From assembly GCF_015644665.1 (NCBI RefSeq), contig NZ_JADOBQ010000005.1, positions 1-64,000 of the forward strand: DNA of 64,000 nucleotides, in the 5' to 3' direction. How positions within the stretch are numbered: the stretch's first letter is position 1; each line of letters begins with the position of its first letter. Positions 45,602-54,107 of the stretch are shown here, one piece after another. Under the pieces are notes generated by a model that had not been told where the DNA came from, made no database searches, and saw nothing but the letters and a program-made list of their open reading frames with translations. The position numbers and the translations under genes were made by a program. Source of the DNA: Roseobacter sp. MH60115 (GTDB lineage: Bacteria; Pseudomonadota; Alphaproteobacteria; Rhodobacterales; Rhodobacteraceae).

Positions 45602-46294
45602 TTAGGGGTTCAGCAGGATTTTGCGAGAGTGAGATGCAAATTCTCTGCGCCAGATGACGATCACGGTCAAGAGCGAGGCAGCCATTAACGCGATGGGCCC
45701 GGCCAGCCAGGCTGCGGAGGCAAGGGCGAAATACATGGACCTCAACCCGCGGGTGAAGCTTCGCGCACCGGTGATGTTGATCTGAGCCGCCTGTTCCGCG
45801 CGTTTGAAGGCATCGGCATGAGATGGGTCATTCGGCACAGCGGCCATCAGAACGGCGCAATATCCAAAAAGACGGTTTGCCCAGACGAATTTCAGGAAAG
45901 CATTGGTGAGGAAAAGCGTCAGGACCATCAGTTTCAACTCCCAGACAATTGTGGGGTGATCTATCAGCGTGATATCCGCCGCAACGCCCGCCAGACGCTC
46001 CGCATTGCCGATCACGGCAAGCGTACCGCCGATGGCAATCACCGAGGTGGAGGCAAAAAACGCAGTGCCCTGCCGCAGGGTGCCCAGCACCTGTGCGTCA
46101 AAGATGCGCGGCTCGCGTGTCACCATCTGACGCATCCATTCCTGCCGGTAACCCGCCATGATCCGCGTGGTCGACAGGTGTTTGGCCGAGGGGTGCTCCA
46201 CCCGCCAGCCGATCGCGGCCCAGAAGAAAAAGATCATGCCCAGGGCGGCGAAATCCAGTGGCTGAAACAGCGCAAATCGGTCCATCAGTGTCAT
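45602..46294 (-). CDS. DUF599 family membrane protein
   Basis: 230 residues with four or five hydrophobic helices. It has the DUF599 opening (LDFAALGMIFFFWAAIGWRVEH), the cytoplasmic HLSTTRIMAGYRQEWMRQMVTREPRIFDAQ segment and NINITGARSFTRGLRSMYF-like C-terminal helices. The function of the family is unknown. It is divergent from glcD, with about 80 bases between them. Confidence 0.85.
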   Translation of the reverse strand: MTLMDRFALFQPLDFAALGMIFFFWAAIGWRVEHPSAKHLSTTRIMAGYRQEWMRQMVTREPRIFDAQVLGTLRQGTAFFASTSVIAIGGTLAVIGNAERLAGVAADITLIDHPTIVWELKLMVLTLFLTNAFLKFVWANRLFGYCAVLMAAVPNDPSHADAFKRAEQAAQINITGARSFTRGLRSMYFALASAAWLAGPIALMAASLLTVIVIWRREFASHSRKILLNP

Positions 46295-46336
46295 GCGTGA
46301 CGCATGGCAGGTCCGATAAAACTTGCCAATGGGTGA

Positions 46337-46361
46337 AATTGGTCATATTATTTTACCAAAT
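46337..46361. promoter_or_regulatory. inverted repeat before glcD, possible FadR-family operator
   Basis: AATTGGT and ACCAAAT form an imperfect inverted repeat with 11 bases between the half sites, directly before the glcD ribosome binding site. TGGT/ACCA half sites are typical of GlcC, LldR and PdhR regulators, although their usual spacing is shorter. No glcC gene is next to it. Confidence 0.4.
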
Positions 46362-46373
46362 GGAGGAATGATC

Positions 46374-47822
46374 ATGGAAATGCCGATTCCCGACCCCGCT
46401 GTACTGGCGCGCAAGGATCGCGTGGTGGCGCGCTTGCAGGCGGTCTTGCCGACGGATGCGGTCATTCAGGATGCGGCAGAGACGCGGGCCTATGAGTGCG
46501 ATGCGCTGACAGCCTACAGATGTCCGCCGATGGTGGCGGTTCTGCCTGCAAGCACCCAAGAGGTCTCGGAAATCCTGCGCATTTGTCATGAAGAGGGCGT
46601 GCCCGTGGTGCCGCGCGGCTCTGGCACATCCCTTGCAGGCGGGGCCTTGCCGACGGCGGATTGTGTGATCCTGGGTGTGGCGCGCATGAATGACGTGCTG
46701 GAGACCGATTATGACAATCGCACGATCAAGGTGCAGACCGGGCGCACGAACCTCAGCGTGACCGGTGCCGTTGAGGAAAACGGGTTTTTCTACGCGCCTG
46801 ATCCGTCCAGCCAGCTGGCCTGCGCGATTGCCGGGAATATCGCGATGAATTCCGGTGGGGCGCATTGCCTCAAATATGGCGTGACGACGAACAATCTCAT
46901 GGGCGTCACCATGGTGATGATGGATGGCGAGATCGTCGAGCTTGGCGGGGCGCATATGGGCGCTAGCGGGCTCGACCTTTTGGGACTCATATGCGGTTCC
47001 GAAGGGCAGTTGGGCGTTGTGACCGAGGCGACCCTGCGTATTTTGCCAAAGCCCGAGGGTGCACGGCCTGTGCTCATGGGCTTCAACAGTGCTGAAATCG
47101 CGGGGGCCTGCGTGGCCGACATCATCAAGGCGGGTGTTTTACCCGTGGCCATCGAGTTCATGGACAAGATGCTGATCGAGGTCTGTGAAGATTTCGCCAA
47201 GGCGGATTATCCCATGTGCGAGGCGTTGTTGATTGTCGAGGTTGAGGGATCAGAGGCGGAGATCAACGATCAACTGGCGCTGATCACGGAGATCGCCCGC
47301 CGCCACAATCCCGTTGCTCTTCGGGAAAGTGCGTCTGCTGACGAAAGTGCGCGGATCTGGGCGGGTCGCAAGGCAGCGTTTTCCGCCATCGGGCGGATCA
47401 GCGACTACATGTGTCTCGATGGTACGATCCCGGTCAGCGAATTGCCCTATGTGCTGCGCCGCATTGGCGAGATGTCGGAGCACTACGGGCTGCGGGTGGG
47501 CAATGTCTTTCACGCGGGCGACGGCAATATGCACCCGTTGATCTGTTACGACGCCAACAAGCCCGGCGATCTGGAGATATGCGAGGAATTTGGCGCGGAA
47601 GTGCTGAAGCTTTGTGTCGAAGTTGGCGGCTGCCTGACGGGTGAGCATGGTGTGGGGATCGAAAAGCGGGACCTGATGACGCATCAATATGCGCCCGCCG
47701 ATCTCGAAGCGCAGATGGCCGTGAAGGATGTGTTTGATCCTCAATGGTTGCTGAACCCTGCAAAGGTCTTTCCGCTTGCCGTATCAGAAACACGGCGTGC
47801 GCTGGACGTGGCTGCGGAATAG
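46374..47822 (+). CDS. glcD: glycolate oxidase subunit GlcD (FAD-linked)
   Basis: 482 residues from the ATG at 46374, seven bases after GGAGG; an ATG at 46368 is too close to that site. The FAD-binding type 4 domain has VPRGSGTSLAGGALP and a typical SSQLACAIAGNIAMNSGG. The C-terminal FAD-oxidase domain ends with GEHGVGIEKRDLM, which carries the catalytic histidine. It oxidises glycolate to glyoxylate together with GlcE and GlcF and passes electrons to the respiratory chain. The order glcD-glcE-glcF is canonical. Confidence 0.95.
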   Translation: MEMPIPDPAVLARKDRVVARLQAVLPTDAVIQDAAETRAYECDALTAYRCPPMVAVLPASTQEVSEILRICHEEGVPVVPRGSGTSLAGGALPTADCVILGVARMNDVLETDYDNRTIKVQTGRTNLSVTGAVEENGFFYAPDPSSQLACAIAGNIAMNSGGAHCLKYGVTTNNLMGVTMVMMDGEIVELGGAHMGASGLDLLGLICGSEGQLGVVTEATLRILPKPEGARPVLMGFNSAEIAGACVADIIKAGVLPVAIEFMDKMLIEVCEDFAKADYPMCEALLIVEVEGSEAEINDQLALITEIARRHNPVALRESASADESARIWAGRKAAFSAIGRISDYMCLDGTIPVSELPYVLRRIGEMSEHYGLRVGNVFHAGDGNMHPLICYDANKPGDLEICEEFGAEVLKLCVEVGGCLTGEHGVGIEKRDLMTHQYAPADLEAQMAVKDVFDPQWLLNPAKVFPLAVSETRRALDVAAE

Positions 47823-47879
47823 GGGCTTTGCCCCCGCGCCTTTGGCGCTCCCCCAGGATATTGAGAGCCAAGAGAAGAT

Positions 47880-49022
47880 ATGAAACCTGACACGGAAGCG
47901 GCGCTGGCCGACATTGTAAAATCGGCCAAGGGACCTTTGGCGATTCAGGGCGGGGGCACGCGCGGGTTGTCGCCCCGGGGTGATCTTTTGTCGGTGGCCG
48001 GGCTGTCGGGCATTACGCTCTATGAGCCTGGCGCACTGACGATGGTGGCACAGGCAGGCACGCCGATCTCGGAGATTGAGGCGGCGCTGGCCGTTGAAAA
48101 CCAGCGTCTGGCCTTTGAACCGATGGATCATCGTGCCGTATTGGGCACGCAGGGCGACCCAACGTTGGGCGGGGTGATCTCGGCGAATGTGAGCGGTCCG
48201 CGCAGGATTCAGGGCGGGTCTGCGCGCGATTATGCCTTGGGCGTGCGGTTTGTGGACGGCACGGGCACGGCCGTGAAAAACGGTGGGCGGGTCATGAAGA
48301 ATGTGACCGGATATGATCTGGTCAAACTGATGTGTGGCGCCTTTGGGACGCTCGGCGTTCTCACGGAGGTTTCGCTCAAAGTTCTGCCCAGCCCGGAGAC
48401 GCAAGGGACGTTGATGTTGCGCGGTCTGGATGATGTGGGGGGCGTGCGGGCGATGTCGGCGGCGATGGGATCTCCCTATGAGATCACGGGGGCAGCCCAT
48501 TGTGCCAAGATCATGGAGGGGGGATCGGTAACAGCGCTGAGGATCGAAGGGTTCGAGACATCAGTCGCCTACCGCATGGACCGGCTGAAAGACTTGCTGA
48601 AGGACTTCAACGCAGACATGAATGTTGCGGATGCGACCATGTCGGATTGGATCTGGAAAAGCGTGCGCGACGCCACTTTGCTGGCGGAGGTGCCGGAAGA
48701 CATCTGGCGGGTGTCCTGCAAACCCTCCGATGCGCCTGCGCTGATGGCGCGGTCAGGGGCGGTCGGATGGTATTTCGACTGGGCAGGTGGTCTGATCTGG
48801 GTGCGCATGCCAGCAGGGGACGACCTGCGCGCGTCTTTGGGCGCCTTTGACGGTCACGCAACCTTGGTCCGGGCATCTGAGGCGACGCGGGCGGCATTGC
48901 CAGTCTTTCATCCAGAAGCGCCCGGCGTTGCGAAAATCAGCGCAGGATTGCGCGCCCGTTTTGACCCGCGCGGCATCCTGAACCCCGGTCTGATGGGCCC
49001 TGTCGCAAGAGAGGTCGCCTGA
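47880..49022 (+). CDS. glcE: glycolate oxidase subunit GlcE
   Basis: 380 residues with one FAD-binding type 4 domain (IQGGGTRGLSPRG near the start; GGVISANVSGPRRIQGGSARDYALGVRFVDGTG and KNVTGYDLVKLMCGAFGTLGVLTE). The C-terminal oxidase domain is short, as expected for GlcE. It is essential for glycolate oxidase along with GlcD and GlcF. Its stop shares one base with the glcF start (TGATG). Confidence 0.94.
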   Translation: MKPDTEAALADIVKSAKGPLAIQGGGTRGLSPRGDLLSVAGLSGITLYEPGALTMVAQAGTPISEIEAALAVENQRLAFEPMDHRAVLGTQGDPTLGGVISANVSGPRRIQGGSARDYALGVRFVDGTGTAVKNGGRVMKNVTGYDLVKLMCGAFGTLGVLTEVSLKVLPSPETQGTLMLRGLDDVGGVRAMSAAMGSPYEITGAAHCAKIMEGGSVTALRIEGFETSVAYRMDRLKDLLKDFNADMNVADATMSDWIWKSVRDATLLAEVPEDIWRVSCKPSDAPALMARSGAVGWYFDWAGGLIWVRMPAGDDLRASLGAFDGHATLVRASEATRAALPVFHPEAPGVAKISAGLRARFDPRGILNPGLMGPVAREVA

Positions 49023-50344
49023 TGCAGACCACATTCACCGAAAAGCAACTCCAGGATCCGGGCATTCAGCGCAGCAACGAGATCTTGCGCAACTGCGTGC
49101 ACTGTGGGTTTTGCACGGCGACCTGTCCGACTTATCAGGTGCTGGGGGATGAGCTCGACAGCCCCCGGGGGCGGATCTACCTGATCAAGGACATGCTGGA
49201 GAACGATCGTGATCCGGATGCCAAGACGGTGAAACATATTGATCGCTGTCTGAGCTGTCTGGCCTGCATGACGACTTGTCCCTCGGGCGTGCATTACATG
49301 CACCTTGTCGACCACGCGCGCGCTTACATCGAACAGCGCTACAAGCGGCCCTTCAGTGATCGGGCGCTGCGTTGGATATTGGCGCGTATTTTACCCTACC
49401 CGATGCGGTTCCGGCTGGCGCTGGTCGGGGCGAAGCTGGGGCGGCCCTTTGCGCGGTTGATGCCGGATGCCCGGCTGCGCGCGATGCTGGAGATGGCGCC
49501 AAAGAAAATTCCGCCAGTCAGCCGCAACGACGATCCGCAAAGCTTTGCGCCGGAGGTGCCGCGGGTCAAACGGGTGGCGCTGATGACCGGCTGTGCGCAG
49601 CGGGCGCTGAACACGGATATCAATGACGCGACCATCCGGCTCCTGACCCGGTTGGGATGCGAGGTGGTGGTTGTCGAAGGGGCGGGCTGCTGCGGGGCGC
49701 TGACCCATCACATGGGCAAGACCACGGAGAGCCACGCGACGGCTGCGAAAAACATCCGCGCCTGGGCGCGCGAGATGGATGGTGAAGGGCTGGACGCGAT
49801 TGTGATCAACACCTCGGGCTGTGGCACGACGGTGAAAGACTACGGGCACATGTTCCGCAATGAGGCGCTGGCGGCGGATGCCAAGCGGGTGTCGGAGATT
49901 GCCATGGACGTATCTGAGGTGCTGATGCAACTGGATTTGCCGGAAGGCAGCGACAAGGAGATGGTCATCGCCTACCACGCCGCCTGTTCGCTGCAGCACG
50001 GTCAGCAGATCAAAACCTACCCTAAGGATCTGCTGAAACGCGCGGGCTTTACCATTGTAGAGCCTTCCGACCCCCATCTCTGCTGCGGATCGGCGGGGAC
50101 CTATAACCTCATGCAACCGGAGATTTCCAAAAAGCTGAAAGACCGCAAGATACGCACGCTTGAAGCCAGGCAGCCGGACGTGATTGCCGCAGGCAACATT
50201 GGCTGCATGATGCAAATCGGGTCGGGCACGAAACTGCCAATTGTGCACACCGTGGAACTGCTGGACTGGGCGACGGGCGGGCCGAAACCTCCAGCGATGG
50301 CTGAAGAATTCAACCCCAGGTCTGAAATCCCCATCCTTCGCTAA
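49022..50344 (+). CDS. glcF: glycolate oxidase iron-sulfur subunit GlcF
   Basis: 440 residues. Two [4Fe-4S] ferredoxin motifs (CVHCGFCTATCP and CLSCLACMTTCP) lie near residues 25-85. Two CCG-type cysteine-rich domains follow (GAGCCG, then HLCCGSAGTYN). It carries electrons from the FAD subunits to the membrane. The start overlaps the glcE stop by one base, and the three glc genes form one transcription unit. Confidence 0.96.
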   Translation: MQTTFTEKQLQDPGIQRSNEILRNCVHCGFCTATCPTYQVLGDELDSPRGRIYLIKDMLENDRDPDAKTVKHIDRCLSCLACMTTCPSGVHYMHLVDHARAYIEQRYKRPFSDRALRWILARILPYPMRFRLALVGAKLGRPFARLMPDARLRAMLEMAPKKIPPVSRNDDPQSFAPEVPRVKRVALMTGCAQRALNTDINDATIRLLTRLGCEVVVVEGAGCCGALTHHMGKTTESHATAAKNIRAWAREMDGEGLDAIVINTSGCGTTVKDYGHMFRNEALAADAKRVSEIAMDVSEVLMQLDLPEGSDKEMVIAYHAACSLQHGQQIKTYPKDLLKRAGFTIVEPSDPHLCCGSAGTYNLMQPEISKKLKDRKIRTLEARQPDVIAAGNIGCMMQIGSGTKLPIVHTVELLDWATGGPKPPAMAEEFNPRSEIPILR

Positions 50345-50453
50345 CGCATTGACGGTGAACCGTTAACCAAAAAACCCGCGGTCAGGCCCTTGCTGCCCTA
50401 ATTCTGCCGCATCTGATGCGTATTTTTCCCGCATCAATACGAAGGAATTCCTG

Positions 50454-51275
50454 GTGAAAAAGTGGTTGATTTTGCTGGTTTTGGCAACGCTCGGCGCGAC
50501 GGGTGCTGCCGCGCAGGATGCGCATCTGAAGGCGTTGGAAAATGGCAATGACGCAAGCCCTTGGGAAGCGGTTGGCCGTCTGGACATCGGTGGCAAGGGG
50601 TTTTGTACCGGCGCGTTGATCAGCCCTGATCTGGTCCTGACCGCGGCGCATTGCCTTTATGACAAGACCTCCGGCGAACGGATCAATCACGAGACCGTCG
50701 AGTTTCTGGCAGGGTGGCGCAGTGGGCGTGCCTCTGCCTACCGGCAGGTGCGCCGCGCGGTGGTGCACCCGGACTACAGCTACGCCGAAGATGTCTCCTC
50801 CGCGCGGGTGCGCAATGACATTGCCCTTCTGGAGCTCGCCCGTCCCATTCGCAACACCACGATTGAACCCTTCGAGACAGCACCCCGTCCGCGCAAAGGG
50901 GACAGGGTCGGCGTGGTCAGCTACGCCCGTGACCGCTCCGAAGCCCCGTCCTTGCAGGAAGTCTGCACCGTATTGGCCCGTCAGCAGGGTGTTCTTGTCA
51001 CCTCCTGTTCGGTTGATTTCGGATCGTCAGGGGCGCCCATCTTTGTCTTTGCAGACGGCAGGGCGCAGATCGTATCGGTTGTGTCCGCCAAGGCGGAAAT
51101 GAACGGCGAAGACGTCTCTCTGGGCACTGCGTTGGGGGCGCCGCTGGATTTTCTCCGCGCTGAACTGGTGGCGGGGAAAGGTGTCTATCAGAAATCCGCG
51201 CCAATTGCCGCACGGGTCGGGATTGGCGAGGGGCGCGGCTCCACCGGCGCAAAATTCGTGCGACCAGTCAACTGA
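50454..51275 (+). CDS. secreted trypsin-like serine protease (S1)
   Basis: 273 residues from a GTG with GGAATTC upstream. A Sec signal peptide ends at AAA-QD. The catalytic triad is His66 (TAAHC), Asp122 (NDIALL) and Ser192, in GSSGAP where classical trypsins have GDSGGP. Two cysteine pairs fit a disulfide near the active site. The C-terminal 30 residues after the protease fold are of low complexity. The next gene is a paralogue with the same strand and a three-base gap, so the pair forms an operon. Confidence 0.87.
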   Translation: MKKWLILLVLATLGATGAAAQDAHLKALENGNDASPWEAVGRLDIGGKGFCTGALISPDLVLTAAHCLYDKTSGERINHETVEFLAGWRSGRASAYRQVRRAVVHPDYSYAEDVSSARVRNDIALLELARPIRNTTIEPFETAPRPRKGDRVGVVSYARDRSEAPSLQEVCTVLARQQGVLVTSCSVDFGSSGAPIFVFADGRAQIVSVVSAKAEMNGEDVSLGTALGAPLDFLRAELVAGKGVYQKSAPIAARVGIGEGRGSTGAKFVRPVN

Positions 51276-51278
51276 CCG

Positions 51279-52115
51279 ATGCGATCTATTCTGATCCTGA
51301 CATTTGTGGCCTTGCTGGGCGCGACCGGCGCGGTCGAAGCGCAGCAGCGCACCACGTCGCTGACCGGCCTTGGTGGCGCAAACGAGGCATTGGTCTGGCA
51401 GGCCGTGGGGCGGCTCGATGCCAATGGTGTCGGGTTTTGCACCGCCACGCTGATTGCGCCTGATCTTGTGTTGACGGCGGCGCATTGCGTCTATTCGCCA
51501 ACCTCGAACGCGCTGCTGAAAGCAGAAGACCTGACTTTCCGGGCCGGGCTGCGCCATGGCACCTCTGCGGCCGAGCGTCAGATTGCCCAGATCGAGGCGC
51601 ATCCGGGTTACACGCCGGGGCAGGGTTCGACGGTGGAGAATATCCGGCACGATGTTGCCTTACTGCGGCTCGAAGCCCCGATCCCGACCCATATGCTCGA
51701 TCCCTTTGTTCTCTTTAATGAGCGGTTTGCGAAAGGGCCGGTCAGCGTTGTGTCCTACGGGCGTGGACGCGCGGAGTTGCCCTCCAGACAGGCGGTGTGC
51801 CGCATGTTCGATCGCTATCAGGGCGTGGTGCTGATGGATTGCGATGTGACATTCGGCTCCTCCGGTGCGCCGGTTTTCAGCCACAAGAATGGCCGGGGCC
51901 AGATTATTTCCGTCATTTCAAGCGTGGGCCGATTCGAAGGCAAAAAGGTCTCTTTCGGCATGGTGCTCCCGCAGCTTGTGGTCGATCTGAAACGCCAGAT
52001 GCGGGCCAACAAGCAGAGCCCTCTCGCGACCGCGCGCAGGATCACGATCACCAATGGCACCGGCAGAACAACTTCGACGGGCGGGGCAAAATTTGTCCGT
52101 CCCGGGGGGTCTTGA
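51279..52115 (+). CDS. secreted trypsin-like serine protease (S1), paralogue
   Basis: 278 residues with a signal peptide (cut near VEA-QQ). The catalytic triad is His69 (TAAHC), Asp125 (HDVALL) and Ser195 in FGSSGAP. It shares length, cysteine positions and the terminal GAKFVRP motif with the gene before it, showing a tandem duplication. The sequences have diverged to perhaps 40 percent identity by eye, so the duplication is old. Substrates are unknown; export to the periplasm is likely. Confidence 0.87.
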   Translation: MRSILILTFVALLGATGAVEAQQRTTSLTGLGGANEALVWQAVGRLDANGVGFCTATLIAPDLVLTAAHCVYSPTSNALLKAEDLTFRAGLRHGTSAAERQIAQIEAHPGYTPGQGSTVENIRHDVALLRLEAPIPTHMLDPFVLFNERFAKGPVSVVSYGRGRAELPSRQAVCRMFDRYQGVVLMDCDVTFGSSGAPVFSHKNGRGQIISVISSVGRFEGKKVSFGMVLPQLVVDLKRQMRANKQSPLATARRITITNGTGRTTSTGGAKFVRPGGS

Positions 52116-52246
52116 AAGCCTGAATCTCATCCCCACATTACCGGTATCCGGGGTGCCTCAACTGGGCCCCGGCACATACCCATTGTCGGCGGACGTCCAT
52201 TCATTCGGAGCCGCTGGCGCGTAATCGCTCAAAAGAGGATAACACT

Positions 52247-52714
52247 ATGCGTACCTATGATTTTGCACCGCTTTACCGGGCCACCGTTGGCTTTGATCAG
52301 ATCGCCGACCTGATGGACCGGGTGCTGACAACCGAGGGCACACAGCCTTCCTACCCCCCTTACAACATCGAAAAACTGGACGATGACGCCTATCGTATCT
52401 CGATTGCGGTTGCCGGTTTCTCGGATGCGGACCTCAGTGTCGAGGTGCGTGAAAACGCCCTGATCGTTTCGGCCAAGAAAGCCGAAGAGGACGCGGCGCG
52501 CAGCTATCTGCATCGCGGCATCGCAACCCGTGCGTTCGAGCGTCGCTTCCATCTGGCGGACCACGTTCAGGTCACCGGCGCCGCCCATGTTGATGGGATG
52601 CTGAACATTGATCTGGTCCGTGAGGTGCCCGAGGCGCTGAAACCACGGCAGATTTCGATCTCCTCGACGAAGCAGATCGAAAAAGACGTGGTCGACGCGA
52701 AATCCGTGAACTGA
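52247..52714 (+). CDS. small heat-shock protein, Hsp20 (IbpA type)
   Basis: 155 residues. The alpha-crystallin domain spans about 35-125 (PPYNIEKLDDDAYRISIAVAGF; then YLHRGIATRAFERRFHLADHV), with the family's GML motif (VDGMLNIDL) and a short C-terminal tail. It binds unfolding proteins and hands them to DnaK. GAGGA precedes the ATG. A strong terminator follows 24 bases after the stop. Confidence 0.93.
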   Translation: MRTYDFAPLYRATVGFDQIADLMDRVLTTEGTQPSYPPYNIEKLDDDAYRISIAVAGFSDADLSVEVRENALIVSAKKAEEDAARSYLHRGIATRAFERRFHLADHVQVTGAAHVDGMLNIDLVREVPEALKPRQISISSTKQIEKDVVDAKSVN

Positions 52715-52738
52715 CCTCACGCGCACGTCTGAAGGTTT

Positions 52739-52765
52739 GGCCCGCGTTTCTGACGCGGGCCTTTT
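52739..52765 (+). terminator. intrinsic terminator after hsp20
   Basis: GGCCCGCG and CGCGGGCC form a perfect eight-base-pair stem with a seven-base loop, followed by TTTT. It ends the hsp20 transcript just before the convergent LysR gene. Confidence 0.85.
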
Positions 52766-52783
52766 GCGTTCCGGCATGTGCGC

Positions 52784-53659
52784 CTATGTCCAGGACAGCC
52801 CGTTCAACCAGTTCTTGACCGCCATAACAGAGGCGCGGTCGCTTTGATCCGCGTGAGACAACAGCCATACATCGCGTGCAGGCAGGCGCGTGTGGTTTCG
52901 GATATCGACCCGCTGCAGGCGAGCGTCAGCCGCTGCAATGCTGCAGGGTAAAAGCGTTTTGCCCAATCCTTGCGCGGCAGCTTCCCAGGCGGTTTCTACA
53001 TCCGCCACTTTCAACGGTGCAAGCCCCACCGGATCCCGCTGCGCCGCCTTGGCAAGCCACCGCGCCTGTGGCAGGCTGGCCTGCGCATCTTCATATTCGA
53101 TCCAGGGCAGTTCCGAGCGTTCGTGTTCGTCCAGCGTGGATGTGGCGAAGAGGTCAAATGCCAAACGACCCAGTTTTTGCGCCTTGATGCGCAGCCCCCC
53201 GGTCGCCGGTCGCGCAAAACGGAGCGCGAGGTCAGCTTCCCTTTTGCTCAGATCAAGCAGCCTCGCCTCTGGGATCAGCTCCAGCGTCAGACCGGGCTCC
53301 TGATCCTGCAGCCTGCTGATCTGCGGCACCAGAATCCGGTTGATGATCACGGGCACGGAACTGATCCGCACCACACCGGTCAGACGGGTTGTGATGTGTC
53401 CCAACAGGTCTTCCACCGCCATTGCCGCCCGTTCGGTGGTCTCCGCCTGGATCAGGATGGCGTGCCCGATCTCCGTCAGAACATATCGCCCAGCCCCGTC
53501 GCGCAGGAACAACGTCACCCCGAGTTTGTCCTGCAAATCCACAATCCGCCGCGCGACGGTTGTATCACTGGTACCCAGATGCCGCGCCGCTGCCAGCAGA
53601 GTTTCGGATCGGTGCAAGGCAATCAGATACTTCAGATCATTCCAGTTAAAGCTCTGCAT
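52784..53659 (-). CDS. LysR-family transcriptional regulator
   Basis: 291 residues. The N-terminal helix-turn-helix (LKYLIALHRSETLLAAARHLGTSDTTVARRIVDLQDKLG) uses the T-T-V-A-R-R recognition helix of a subgroup common in Rhodobacterales. A normal effector domain follows. It is divergent from the YCII-type gene at 53744, with 84 bases between the starts, and so probably controls that gene. The ligand is unknown. Confidence 0.87.
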   Translation of the reverse strand: MQSFNWNDLKYLIALHRSETLLAAARHLGTSDTTVARRIVDLQDKLGVTLFLRDGAGRYVLTEIGHAILIQAETTERAAMAVEDLLGHITTRLTGVVRISSVPVIINRILVPQISRLQDQEPGLTLELIPEARLLDLSKREADLALRFARPATGGLRIKAQKLGRLAFDLFATSTLDEHERSELPWIEYEDAQASLPQARWLAKAAQRDPVGLAPLKVADVETAWEAAAQGLGKTLLPCSIAAADARLQRVDIRNHTRLPARDVWLLSHADQSDRASVMAVKNWLNGLSWT

Positions 53660-53743
53660 TTTTGCAGATTAAATGGTTACATTTGCTGAATCAATCAGCT
53701 TATGTGTGGTGGTAGCTTTGGCACACACACGCTGGAGGATCGC

Positions 53744-54052
53744 ATGACATTCATCATTTTTTTCGAAGACGACGCGCAGGCAGACCCGGACATTCGAAAG
53801 ACGTATATGCCCGCGCATCTGGACTTTCTCGAGGCGCATTCCGATGCGATCCAATCCGCCGGACCGCTGTCAGATGCCGCAGGTGCCGGGCAGGGCGGTC
53901 TCTGGGTTGTGGATGTGCCGGACGAGGCTGCGGCAAAAGCCTTGGTCCACGCGGACCCGTTCTGGCCGACCGGGTTGCGCAAGTCGTTCCGTATTCTGGC
54001 GTGGCGCCAGGTTTTTGCAGATGGCAAGCGACGGATCAATCCCAAGACCTGA
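53744..54052 (+). CDS. YCII-family protein
   Basis: 102 residues from the ATG at 53744, with GGAGG upstream. It fits the small ferredoxin-like YCII fold (FIIFFEDDAQADPDIRKTYMPAHLDFLE ... GLWVVDVPDEAAAKALVHADPFW). Some relatives are dehalogenases or decarboxylases, others have no known activity. The divergent LysR gene is the likely regulator. A strong bidirectional terminator follows. Confidence 0.82.
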   Translation: MTFIIFFEDDAQADPDIRKTYMPAHLDFLEAHSDAIQSAGPLSDAAGAGQGGLWVVDVPDEAAAKALVHADPFWPTGLRKSFRILAWRQVFADGKRRINPKT

Positions 54053-54060
54053 GCGCAGCA

Positions 54061-54087
54061 AAAAAGGCCGCATAAGGCGGCCTTTTT
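54061..54087. terminator. bidirectional intrinsic terminator
   Basis: AAAAAGGCCGC and GCGGCCTTTTT form a perfect 11-base-pair stem with a five-base loop. A/T runs at both ends let it stop transcripts from the YCII gene and from gabD. Confidence 0.9.
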
Positions 54088-54107
54088 CACGAGACTTGAT
54101 GTGATCG

